A stretch of DNA of 64,000 nt from CAZSVI01 sp964610205 (GTDB lineage Bacteria; Bacillota; Clostridia; DSM-8532): NCBI GenBank assembly GCA_964610205.1, contig CAZSVI010000001.1:9323-73322 (forward strand), in the 5' to 3' direction. The notes under the pieces are model-generated. The model made no database searches and was not told the origin of the DNA. It saw nothing but the letters and a program-made list of their open reading frames with translations. The translations under genes were made by a program, and so were the position numbers. This document shows positions 36,331 to 46,260 of the stretch, piece by piece; the stretch's first letter is position 1, and each line of letters opens with the position of its first letter.

Positions 36331-37695
36331 TTATACTTTTGGAAGTGTAGCGAATCCTTTTTCCAGATCTTCATCCGTAGGAATATAGTCCGTCATTGTT
36401 CCATCGTTATAACTCATATATGCGGACAGATCGAAATATCCCGTACCGGATAACCCGAATATAATTGTCTTCTTCTCACCGGTCTCTTTACATTTGATCG
36501 CTTCATCCATCGCGACTTTCAGAGCATGGGAGGATTCAGGCGCAGGCAGGATCCCTTCGCAGCGCGCAAACGCCGTTGCCGCCTCAAATACCTTTGTCTG
36601 CTCAGCCGTACGTGCTTCAAAATAACCGTCGGCATACAGTTTCGACATAATGGGACTCATGCCATGATATCTGAGACCTCCGGCATGATTCGGCGAGGGA
36701 ATGAAACCCGAACCCAGTGTATACATTTTCATTAATGGAGTGGTTTTACCGGTATCGCCAAAATCATATGCATATCTTCCCCTGGTCAGAGACGGACAGG
36801 ACGCAGGCTCAACACCAATAAAACAAATATTGTTTTTCCCCGCGATTTTTTCACCCATAAATGGAGCTATTAAGCCACCGAAGTTTGAACCGCCTCCAAC
36901 ACAGCCTATTATTATATCCGGCTGGATGCCGTATTTCTCACAGGCGGCTTTTGTTTCTTCACCAATAATGGATTGATGCAGAAGAACATGATCCAGTACA
37001 CTGCCTAATACATACCTGCAATTGCCGGATTTCAGGGATACTTCCATGGCTTCTGATATAGCGCAGCCCAGAGAACCTCCCGTGCCCGGGTTTTCGGCCA
37101 GTATTTTTTTACCTATATCCGTCGTGTCGGATGGAGAAGGTATTACTTTTCCTCCGTAAGTTTCAATTACAGCTTTCCGGTAGGGCTTCTGTTCGGCAGA
37201 TACCTTTACCATATAAACCGTTAAGGAAATACCATAATATGCACAGGCCATTGCAAGAGCAGTACCCCATTGACCGGCGCCCGTTTCTGTTGTAAGACTT
37301 GGCAGCCTCTGCTTCTTCGCATAGTATACCTGTGCCGCTGCTGAATTCAATTTGTGGGACCCGGATGTATTGGTACCCTCAAATTTGTAATAAACCTCCG
37401 CAGGTGTATCCAGCATCTTCTCCAGATTATAAGCACGGATTAAAGGTGAGGGACGTATCATTTTGTAAAAATCCATAAGTTCTTCCGGAATTTCAATATA
37501 CTTATCATTTGTGTTCATTTCCTGTTTTACAAGCTCTTCGCAGAATACAGGCTTCAGATCTTCAGCAGTACAAGGTTTTAATGTAGCCGGATGAAGAAAA
37601 GGATCCGGGAGTTCTTTCATCACTGCTTTCAAATTATACCATTTCCGTGGTAGTTCCTCTTCTTTCAGATAGATTTTGTACGGTACTGTTGTCAT
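36331..37695 (-). CDS. trpB: TrpB2-type tryptophan synthase beta chain
   Basis: 454 residues, longer than classical TrpB, as expected of the TrpB2 group. The PLP Lys is in GTNTSGSHKLNSAAAQ and the phosphate loop in IGCVGGGSNFGGL; GAGQWGTALAMACAYYG is also conserved. It condenses indole with serine to make tryptophan. No trpA is adjacent, so it may salvage indole. The ATG at 37693-37695 is nine bases after AAAGGG; the ATG at 37704 would overlap that site. A T-box leader with a UGG specifier precedes it, so expression should rise when tRNA-Trp is uncharged. Confidence 0.93.
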   Translation of the reverse strand: MTTVPYKIYLKEEELPRKWYNLKAVMKELPDPFLHPATLKPCTAEDLKPVFCEELVKQEMNTNDKYIEIPEELMDFYKMIRPSPLIRAYNLEKMLDTPAEVYYKFEGTNTSGSHKLNSAAAQVYYAKKQRLPSLTTETGAGQWGTALAMACAYYGISLTVYMVKVSAEQKPYRKAVIETYGGKVIPSPSDTTDIGKKILAENPGTGGSLGCAISEAMEVSLKSGNCRYVLGSVLDHVLLHQSIIGEETKAACEKYGIQPDIIIGCVGGGSNFGGLIAPFMGEKIAGKNNICFIGVEPASCPSLTRGRYAYDFGDTGKTTPLMKMYTLGSGFIPSPNHAGGLRYHGMSPIMSKLYADGYFEARTAEQTKVFEAATAFARCEGILPAPESSHALKVAMDEAIKCKETGEKKTIIFGLSGTGYFDLSAYMSYNDGTMTDYIPTDEDLEKGFATLPKV

Positions 37696-37728
37696 TGTTT
37701 TCATCCCTTTCTATAAAATTTTAAAATT

Positions 37729-37990
37729 AAAAAAGCCCTTGCCCTATATAAAGGACAAAGACTGTTATCTCTGCGGTACCACCTGATTTGCGTTAAACGC
37801 CACTTTTACCCATGCACAAACATACATGCTTCCTTGATAACGGGTGAAGTTCCCGGCTTGCATACTTTTTTCATTTCAGCATCGCCCTCATGAGTCCATT
37901 CACAATAAGCTTTAACACCGCAATCCCACCGCCTGCAGTTCTCTATGGATAAAATACCTTATGCTACTATTCTCAATCAATAGTTTCAAA
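37729..37990 (-). promoter_or_regulatory. T-box riboswitch, tryptophan specific
   Basis: The minus-strand leader holds the T-box sequence AGGTGGTACCGCAG (37771-37784) and then a terminator, TTGTCC..GGGCAA followed by a T6 run (37729-37765). Stem I lies about 37860-37970. The specifier is read as TGG in GTGAATGGACTC (37896-37898), which pairs with tRNA-Trp and fits the trpB2 gene downstream. Confidence 0.92.
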
Positions 37991-38038
37991 AATATTTTGT
38001 TTTAACTAATATTATCTTATTAATAGCCATTTGTCAAT

Positions 38039-38098
38039 AGGGGGACGGTTCTTTTGCTTCCTTCCGTCGGAGAAGGAAGCAAAAAACCATCCCCCTGC
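38039..38098. repeat. REP-like hairpin after groEL, possible terminator
   Basis: AGGGGGACGGTTCTTTTGCTTCC (38039-38061) pairs with GGAAGCAAAAAACCATCCCCCT (to 38098) in a ~22-bp stem. The outer motif is that of the RAYT ends at 34406 and 35241. It lies 13 bases after the groEL stop and probably also ends that transcript. Confidence 0.8.
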
Positions 38099-38110
38099 TT
38101 CCAAATATTT

Positions 38111-40040
<1,930 letters not shown>

Positions 40041-40083
40041 TTATTCAATTTCCGGTAATGACCGGCGTTTTCCTGTCAAAATA

Positions 40084-40110
40084 TTAGCACTCACCTCTAT
40101 TGAGTGCTAA
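40084..40110. promoter_or_regulatory. CIRCE operator (HrcA binding site)
   Basis: TTAGCACTC, nine bases, GAGTGCTAA: a perfect match to the CIRCE inverted repeat, 56 bases before groES. HrcA repression of groESL is established for this element; hrcA is not in the window. Confidence 0.98.
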
Positions 40111-40329
40111 TACAATATTAATATAGATTTTTGTTTTCAGGCAAACGCTTTAACTCTGTAATTTCAGTTAAATATGGCCCATATTCGCAATTAGATTAAT
40201 CTATTTTTAAAATGCTTGGGTTTTCGTCAAATATCTTTGTATTGCTTCTATTTGCCACAGAAACAATTCTCCCTTATTATATTCTCTATATAATTTGGGC
40301 TTTTAACATGAAAATTATACCTTTTGTTC

Positions 40330-41103
40330 TCATACTTTTACATTCATATAATAAACTTCCTTCAGCCCTTCCATTGTCAGCATTCGGTTCACCTCGTCAA
40401 TGCACAGGCATTTTGTTGCCATTAATCTGGCAAATCCGCCCGTTGCTACAACCTTAACATTATCTTCCCGCATTTCCTCTTTCGTTTTTTTAACAAGGTA
40501 TTCCACCTGGCCAATGTATCCGTAAAACAAACCGGCCTGAATGCTGGATACGGTATTCCTTCCAATAATCCTTTGCGGCTCTATAATCTCCACTCTGGGT
40601 AACTTGGAAGCCTTCTCAAACAATGCCTCAGCGGAGATTTTTATTCCCGGGCAGATTATACCGCCCAAATAATCACTGTTCGCATTTACCGCGCAAAATG
40701 TGGTTGCCGTGCCAAAATCCACAATGATAACAGGTCCTCCATATAACTTAAGAGCTCCAACGGCATTTACAATTTTATCTGCGCCAACTTCCCTCGGATT
40801 CTCATATTTTATATTTATTCCTGTTTTTGTACCCGGGCCAACCTGAACAGGTTCTTTTTTGACATATTTGATAATCGCATTGATGAGCGAATGCATTACG
40901 GGCGGAACCACAGAACATATAATAACATCCTTCACCAACTGTATATCCTCACCTGTATATTGAAACAACGACAAAAACAGCATCCCGATTTCATCTGATG
41001 TCCTTTCCGGATCAGTTGAAATACGCCAATGGTATTTTAACGTTTTTCCGCTGAAAAGACCAATTATTGTGCTTGTATTCCCTACATCAACAGCCAGCAG
41101 CAT
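40330..41103 (-). CDS. coaX: Type III pantothenate kinase
   Basis: 257 residues of the ASKHA fold. It starts MLLAVDVGNTSTIIGLFSG (phosphate loop) and contains PREVGADKIVNAVGALKLYG and IIVDFGTATTFCAVN, the diagnostic CoaX blocks. It phosphorylates pantothenate, the first step to coenzyme A; type III enzymes are not feedback inhibited by CoA. It probably ends an operon birA - small basic protein - coaX. Confidence 0.95.
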   Translation of the reverse strand: MLLAVDVGNTSTIIGLFSGKTLKYHWRISTDPERTSDEIGMLFLSLFQYTGEDIQLVKDVIICSVVPPVMHSLINAIIKYVKKEPVQVGPGTKTGINIKYENPREVGADKIVNAVGALKLYGGPVIIVDFGTATTFCAVNANSDYLGGIICPGIKISAEALFEKASKLPRVEIIEPQRIIGRNTVSSIQAGLFYGYIGQVEYLVKKTKEEMREDNVKVVATGGFARLMATKCLCIDEVNRMLTMEGLKEVYYMNVKV

Positions 41104-41197
41104 ATGGTATTCTCCACCTTTTTCACAGTTTATGGGTATATTCGATTTTTAATTTTATTTTTTAATTTACATCTCAAATATTAAAAATCAATTTTTA

Positions 41198-41479
41198 CTA
41201 CAGCCCCAGCTTTACACTGCGTATTTGTTTTATTTCAAACTGAATTTCTTTTTCAAGCTTTTCAATATCCATTCTGATATCCTCGACCGATTCCTCCCTT
41301 TTTGGCTTTGCAATCCTTGCCACCATACTATCGGAATTATACCGTTGAGGCTTTTTATAAAAATCATTTTTAGTATTTTTACGGAAATTGGAACGCTGAT
41401 TCTCTCTGCGTTGGTTGAAATTTCGCTTCTGGTTGCCGGTATTGTTATTCTGAGCATTACGGTTATTGCTTTGTGTCAT
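41198..41479 (-). CDS. Small Asn/Arg-rich protein of unknown function
   Basis: 93 residues. The first ~55 are low-complexity and rich in Asn, Arg, Lys and Gln (for example RRENQRSNFRKNTKNDFYKK), and the last ~30 form a charged amphipathic helix (EDIRMDIEKLEKEIQFEIKQ). The composition suggests nucleic-acid binding or a disordered adaptor, but no family is recognised. A GGAGGG site before the ATG and the tight position between birA (20 bases) and coaX (~95 bases) support a real gene. Confidence 0.7.
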   Translation of the reverse strand: MTQSNNRNAQNNNTGNQKRNFNQRRENQRSNFRKNTKNDFYKKPQRYNSDSMVARIAKPKREESVEDIRMDIEKLEKEIQFEIKQIRSVKLGL

Positions 41480-41498
41480 TTATCTTTCCCTCCATTTT

Positions 41499-42524
41499 TT
41501 AGCCTTCGGAATCGGCTTTTCGTATTGTTATCTCAGCTGATGCTATAGCCTGACGCCGCCCATCCTGCGTCTCCACAAGAAGGCGTCCGTCATCCAGAAC
41601 ATCCAACGCCCTGGCATGCCAGGTATCTTCATTCTGATAAATAATAATATCATAGCCAATTGTAGCTGAAAAGCTTCGCCAGATATTTAAAAATCTCGTT
41701 GTACAGCGTTTTTTTATAAAATCCAGATAAAGATTTTCCATTTCCTCAAGGAATTGTGCCGCGAGACTGCTCATGGAAATATTTACCTTTAAATGCATTC
41801 TCAAAGAAGCGGCTGTATCTCCTAACTCTTCCTTAAAGTCTTCGCCGGCATGATTTACGTTTAACCCGATTCCGAGGATTATGGAATGAATCCTATCCGG
41901 TTCCGCTGTCATTTCTGTTAGAATACCACAGACCTTCCTGTTATTCAATAATATATCGTTAGGCCATTTAATACCGGGTTTAACATCTACATAGGGTTCA
42001 ATCGTACTGCAAACCGCGCTTGATGCCGCCAGTGTTATTGCCTGTACTGCTCCGGGAGCGATATCCGGCTTTAATAAAACAGACATATATATCCCCATGT
42101 TTTCTTCGGAACTCCAAACTCTTCCTCTTCTGCCTCTGCCTGCGGTCTGTTTTGCAGCTATGACAACAGTCCCTTCCTGAGCGCCATTTGCAGCCAAACG
42201 TTTTAATTCGTTATTTGTGGAATCAATTTCATGCAAAAAAATTAAATCCCGCCCCAGAACCTTTGTATTTAATTGGCTGACAATAGCGCATCTGCTGTAA
42301 AAATCCAGGGAACCTTCCAATTGATATCCACGCCTTGGAACAGCATTGATAGTATACCCTACTTCCTTAAGTTTCAATATATGTTTCCAAACGGCCGTCC
42401 GGGATATATTCAGTTCGTCACTCAATGACTCCCCTGATATGAATTTACCCTTTTCATCAGCCAGCTTCTTCAGAATAATCTCTTTTGTGTTCAACTCCAG
42501 GCCCCGCCCTCTCCAAAAATACAT
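41499..42524 (-). CDS. birA: Bifunctional biotin-[carboxylase] ligase / biotin repressor BirA
   Basis: About 330-341 residues. The N-terminal winged helix (SGESLSDELNISRTAVWKHI) is followed by the ligase catalytic domain with KQTAGRGRRGRVWSSEENMG (biotinyl-AMP loop GRGRRGR), GIKWPNDILLNNRKVCGILT and the C-terminal SH3-like part. It biotinylates acetyl-CoA/pyruvate carboxylase and can repress biotin genes. The start is uncertain: an ATG at 42524 has only a weak AGG three bases before it, and a TTG at 42494 (LNTKEIILKKLADE) fits family length. No biotin genes are adjacent. Confidence 0.93.
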   Translation of the reverse strand: MYFWRGRGLELNTKEIILKKLADEKGKFISGESLSDELNISRTAVWKHILKLKEVGYTINAVPRRGYQLEGSLDFYSRCAIVSQLNTKVLGRDLIFLHEIDSTNNELKRLAANGAQEGTVVIAAKQTAGRGRRGRVWSSEENMGIYMSVLLKPDIAPGAVQAITLAASSAVCSTIEPYVDVKPGIKWPNDILLNNRKVCGILTEMTAEPDRIHSIILGIGLNVNHAGEDFKEELGDTAASLRMHLKVNISMSSLAAQFLEEMENLYLDFIKKRCTTRFLNIWRSFSATIGYDIIIYQNEDTWHARALDVLDDGRLLVETQDGRRQAIASAEITIRKADSEG

Positions 42525-42556
42525 ATACCTATTTTGGCGTTTTCAAATTATTAAGA

Positions 42557-43195
42557 TTAATATATTCGGTATTTTTCAAAATCCGGAATGGGTACAGTAA
42601 TATGCCGCTTTGTTTTATCATCAAAAAATACTGCAAGAGAGCTGTTATTGCTGCGATAAACCTTCATAACTCCATACTGTTCCTTGAGGGTTAAAAAACT
42701 ATATAACAATACCTGATTAACATCGGCATAACGGTCATTATATCTTTGCAGAAGATTATTTACATAAAGTGTTTCCGAATTCTCATATAAAATCGGTTCA
42801 TCCATTCCCCTGCCCAGACAACTGATCTGATCGGGAAGTACAGTTGTAAAAACAAGGCATTCCGGCATGCGGTAAGAACCAAAAATGTACCTGTCAAGAG
42901 GAACCATTGTACTGATATATTCGTTTTTTATTTCCGGGTGTTCAATACTAAGACGATACAGATCATTATCTGCAACAACACAATATTCAACAAGAAGGTT
43001 CAGCTTAACGCATTGGAAAGCATTATCCTTATATCTGGGATCATCGTGTGGATGTAAAAGTGCTGAAAAACATGGCCTGTCAACCGAACTCCATGGTGTT
43101 GCCTGTTCCCTTCCCTTCCATTCCGATAGCTTTAAACCGCAATTGATAATATCACCCAGCATTTTTGCCGGTATATAAAAATAAACCACTGCCAT
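42557..43195 (-). CDS. Conserved-looking protein of unknown function
   Basis: 212 residues, no signal peptide or membrane helix. Notable stretches are ATPWSSVDRPCFSALLHPHD and CLGRGMDEPILYENSETLYV; there is a scatter of His, Cys and Asp but no motif I recognise. A good GGGGGAT site precedes the ATG at 43193-43195, and the gene ends about 30 bases before the birA start on the same strand, so it may be co-transcribed with birA. It is divergent from the plus-strand gene at 43554. Confidence 0.7.
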   Translation of the reverse strand: MAVVYFYIPAKMLGDIINCGLKLSEWKGREQATPWSSVDRPCFSALLHPHDDPRYKDNAFQCVKLNLLVEYCVVADNDLYRLSIEHPEIKNEYISTMVPLDRYIFGSYRMPECLVFTTVLPDQISCLGRGMDEPILYENSETLYVNNLLQRYNDRYADVNQVLLYSFLTLKEQYGVMKVYRSNNSSLAVFFDDKTKRHITVPIPDFEKYRIY

Positions 43196-43553
43196 ATAGT
43201 TATCCCCCTGTATTTTCCCAATATTTTATAATTAAATGCTTGTTGTCCTTTAAGTGCCCATACAAGCCGGATAATATCCGAGTGAATTATATATATGCAC
43301 AAAATCCCGAGTAAAGGTTTGTATATACTAAATATAGTAATTCTCGGGTAATTGTAGTAATATTAATCCTGACTAATGCAAAAAACGTGTTATATTGATT
43401 AATTCTTTAAATTTATTATATAATACTATTGTTCTGTTTGCAAAATGTTTAGCCTAATATAGTGTGCTTTCTCTATTGAAAAATGGTTATAATATACAAT
43501 AATGCTTATACCTTAATATATGGCATGAGTTACTTTTTTTAGGCGAGGTTATT
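43196..43553. other. A/T-rich divergent intergenic region
   Basis: 358 bases between two divergent genes, strongly A/T rich. On the plus strand a TATAAT at about 43489 lacks a good -35 box (TGCTTT at best). No gene, repeat or structured RNA is evident. Confidence 0.5.
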
Positions 43554-44939
43554 ATGAAGAGGCTTTTCGACTTGAACCGGGAACAATTGAAAGCTTTGGC
43601 AGAATATAAGGATGTTCTGGAAACAGGGCGTTTTTTTAAAAAAAATTTTTGGCAAAGCGAAAAAAATATAGACGGTATCCGTCCAAACTGTCAAATAATT
43701 ACAAGGTATTGCTTGGAATATATCGCCGGCATTTCAGTTGACATGCTTCCTTCTTATAACCTTAAGCAAATTAAGAATATTCTTACTCAAAACCATTTGT
43801 TTGGAATGGTTCAAACAGTATTTAACAATGATATTCTGAAGGTTATTGTCAATGCGTATCCTGTTGAATTTAAAAAACGTGAACTCACCGAATGGACATG
43901 GAGTAAACATGGTCTCTGGGAGAACGATAAATATGTTATTGAAGCGGTACAATATATGGTATTGAAAGAAGGCATCCGCAGGGTGGATTTAATTCCAAAA
44001 ATGGACTGGAAAAAACGTCTGTTGAAATATGGAATATATAACGTCTTGTCCCGATTTAACTGGTCAATATACAAGATGTTTGATTTTGTTTACCCAGGAC
44101 GCTTTTATCCAGCTGATTTCAAATATAAAGCCAAGTGGAAAACGGACTCCTCTAAAGATTTTTTTGACAACGCATTCCGGTTGATGGATAAAACCTTTAA
44201 GGAAAAGCAACTGACCCATGAACAGGTTTTACTTTTAAATATCACAGGGTTCAGGAAAATAGGGCTGATTACAATGCTCTTATCCATTTTTGAGGGCAGT
44301 ACCATAAAGGCAAAAGAGTTTTATTTTTATAAAACCCATGATAATGAGGAGAATCAAAAGAAACTAAAAGGAGATATAAACAAGATTTTAATAAAAAAGC
44401 AGGATGAAATTATCCTGCAGCGTTTAGGCGAAGTCTCCAATGGTAAATACATCTATAATCTTCATTCAAGTAATAGAGCATATTCCTATATTAAACGCCA
44501 GGCAAAAATAAGAGATTTGAAAATTCCTGTATTAATAGAGCAATTCGGCTTTATATACAAGACAGCCAAAGAAGATCACTCAGCTTTGGTACCGCAGGAA
44601 ATCTGGGATTTAAGAAAAAACGGATATACTTATGTAGAAATTGCTGAAAAGCTTGGCAGCAATCCTACAACAATTTCCAACATGTGCAAAAAGCATTTTG
44701 GCGGTGATCCCTTAATCCCCCGTCCGATTGATAAATATATAACAGTCCAGGAACTAATGAACAGGTATCTTATTGACCACAAAACCATTATGAAGCTGGT
44801 TCATGATAATAAATTTGAAAACCATATGACAATTCGATTCCGTTTTTTAAAAAAATCCGAAATCATTCCCGCAATTCTGGATTATAAGAAGAAAAGCCTG
44901 CAACACCAGGCTTTATTGAACCGTTATCACGGAACTTAA
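43554..44939 (+). CDS. Protein of unknown function with C-terminal helix-turn-helix (DUF4046-like?)
   Basis: 461 residues. The N-terminal part has RFFKKNFWQS and ITRYCLEYIAG, which recall the DUF4046 family of Firmicutes, but I hold that link weakly. The C-terminus has two helix-turn-helix-like segments: TYVEIAEKLGSNPTTISNMC (about 363-382) and an excisionase-like YITVQELMNRYLIDHKTIMK (about 399-418). It is basic (many Lys), so DNA binding is plausible. GCGAGG precedes the ATG. It stands alone on the plus strand, followed by the large palindromic repeat, which hints at accessory status. Confidence 0.75.
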   Translation: MKRLFDLNREQLKALAEYKDVLETGRFFKKNFWQSEKNIDGIRPNCQIITRYCLEYIAGISVDMLPSYNLKQIKNILTQNHLFGMVQTVFNNDILKVIVNAYPVEFKKRELTEWTWSKHGLWENDKYVIEAVQYMVLKEGIRRVDLIPKMDWKKRLLKYGIYNVLSRFNWSIYKMFDFVYPGRFYPADFKYKAKWKTDSSKDFFDNAFRLMDKTFKEKQLTHEQVLLLNITGFRKIGLITMLLSIFEGSTIKAKEFYFYKTHDNEENQKKLKGDINKILIKKQDEIILQRLGEVSNGKYIYNLHSSNRAYSYIKRQAKIRDLKIPVLIEQFGFIYKTAKEDHSALVPQEIWDLRKNGYTYVEIAEKLGSNPTTISNMCKKHFGGDPLIPRPIDKYITVQELMNRYLIDHKTIMKLVHDNKFENHMTIRFRFLKKSEIIPAILDYKKKSLQHQALLNRYHGT

Positions 44940-44949
44940 ATCGTTACTA

Positions 44950-45181
44950 TTCAGGGGTAATACCTTTCAATCCGCGGAGCCTGCTTCGGATGTTTCATTC
45001 CTTGGTCGACAAAGCACATACTGCTACTCACGTTCTTAGCATGGAAGGGTGTCTAAGAGTGAGGTCTCCATATCCCGGGTCGCTCAATTACTCGCTCTTA
45101 GGCTGATAATAGCAGTATGGCTTCGTAGTATGTCGCCCTGCGTCATCGAAAGCATCCGAACCACCCGCTGCGTTAACCTAA
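44950..45181. repeat. Large imperfect palindrome (~230 bp), MITE-like
   Basis: The left arm (CCGCGGAGCCTG, TTCGGATGTTTC, GGTCGAC, CATACTGCTA) pairs with the right arm (TAGCAGTATG, GTCGCCC, GAAAGCATCCGAA, CGCTGCG), and the centre is CTAAGAGTGAG with CTCGCTCTTAG. It shares both ends with the element at 8779-9131. The rest of the 579-base gap, to 45518, has no gene. Confidence 0.65.
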
Positions 45182-45400
45182 TTATACGTCTGAATAAACA
45201 CCTTAAATCAATTGATTACGCTTTATGTCCCAAAGTGACTTGAAGACTTTATGAGTACATTAAGCTGTATTCATTCACAAACATGATATTCAGCAAACGT
45301 TAACCTTACTCATTTTGTGGGTTAACAATAAAGTGAGGGTCGGGCACTATTTATTCTAAACAAAAATGTTATAATGTATCTGTTGTCCTATTTTACAAGC

Positions 45401-45440
45401 AGGTTGAACTGTAATTATTATGCCCCCCACAGTTTAACCT
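45401..45440 (+). terminator. Hairpin, possible plus-strand terminator
   Basis: AGGTTGAACTGT (45401-45412) pairs with ACAGTTTAACCT (45429-45440) with one mismatch, followed by TCTTTCTTTTT. No plus-strand gene directly precedes it, so the role is uncertain. Confidence 0.4.
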
Positions 45441-45518
45441 TCTTTCTTTTTAACTGCGAATACTTGTAATTCCCTAAACCGGACATACTCTGCTGAACTT
45501 ATATATAGGCAATTCCAG

Positions 45519-46163
45519 TTATTTGACCAGATCATTGCGCACAGCAAAAACCGCTAACTGAGTACGATCTGATTTCCCTGTTTTTTCAAACAGATCACTG
45601 ATAATATTCCTTATTCTTCCCTCACTAAGTCTTAAAAGCAGTCCAATTTCCCTGTTACTCTTTCCCTCCACCACATAAGACAGTATCTCCTGTTCTGTTT
45701 TTGTTAAATCAATTTCAATTTTTTCAGACTGTGTTTCCGAAATTGATTGAACCATGGTATTTAATGCCGTTGAATGGAAAACAGGATATCCTTTTTTAAC
45801 ACTTTTAATTACCGTTCGGATATGATCCTGTCCGGAGTCTTTTAAAACATAGCCTTCAGCGCCATACTTTATAGCCTCGGTAATGAAATCCTCATCCTCA
45901 AAGGTTGTAAACATAATAACCTTTATTACGGGATAATGCTCTTTAATCATCCGGGTACCTTGTATTCCATCACATTCGGGCATACGTACATCCATCAGAA
46001 CCACATCCGGAACATGACAGCAGCACAGCCGAAAAGCCTCTAGCCCGTTACCGGCATTTGCTACAACAGTAATTTCAGGATCCTGAGCCAAAAGTGCCGT
46101 AATTATTTCTCTGAATATCAAACTGTCATCGGCTATTATAACCCGTATTGTGTCCTCATTCAA
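45519..46163 (-). CDS. NarL/LuxR-family response regulator
   Basis: 214 residues. The receiver domain has IADDS near the N-terminus, the phosphorylated Asp in VVLMDVRMPECDG (about 55), and Lys in GYVLKDSG. The C-terminal LuxR helix-turn-helix is TKTEQEILSYVVEGKSNREI with RNIISDLFEKTGKSDRTQLA. The start is a TTG (46161-46163) seven bases after GGGAGG; the frame runs 29 codons further into the palindromic repeat, which is not coding. It pairs with the histidine kinase gene 97 bases upstream. Targets unknown. Confidence 0.93.
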   Translation of the reverse strand: MNEDTIRVIIADDSLIFREIITALLAQDPEITVVANAGNGLEAFRLCCCHVPDVVLMDVRMPECDGIQGTRMIKEHYPVIKVIMFTTFEDEDFITEAIKYGAEGYVLKDSGQDHIRTVIKSVKKGYPVFHSTALNTMVQSISETQSEKIEIDLTKTEQEILSYVVEGKSNREIGLLLRLSEGRIRNIISDLFEKTGKSDRTQLAVFAVRNDLVK

Positions 46164-46212
46164 ACCCAAATCCTCCCTTTTTAAAAGCTGGGTTAAAACT
46201 GTGAAACGGTTT

Positions 46213-46260
46213 CTTATAACAACGGAAGCAATTGCTTGAAATTGCAACACATCGTTATAT
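46213..46260 (-). repeat. Promoter-bearing palindromic repeat, copy C
   Basis: The same palindrome as at 2416 and 22771, filling the gap between kinase and regulator genes. On the minus strand TTTCAA (46236-46241), 17 bases, TATAAG (46213-46218), weaker than copies B and D, about 50 bases before the regulator start. Confidence 0.65.

Noticed and set aside
45049..45243. 64-codon plus-strand frame
   Set aside because: Lies within the large imperfect palindrome; repeated sequence, not a gene.
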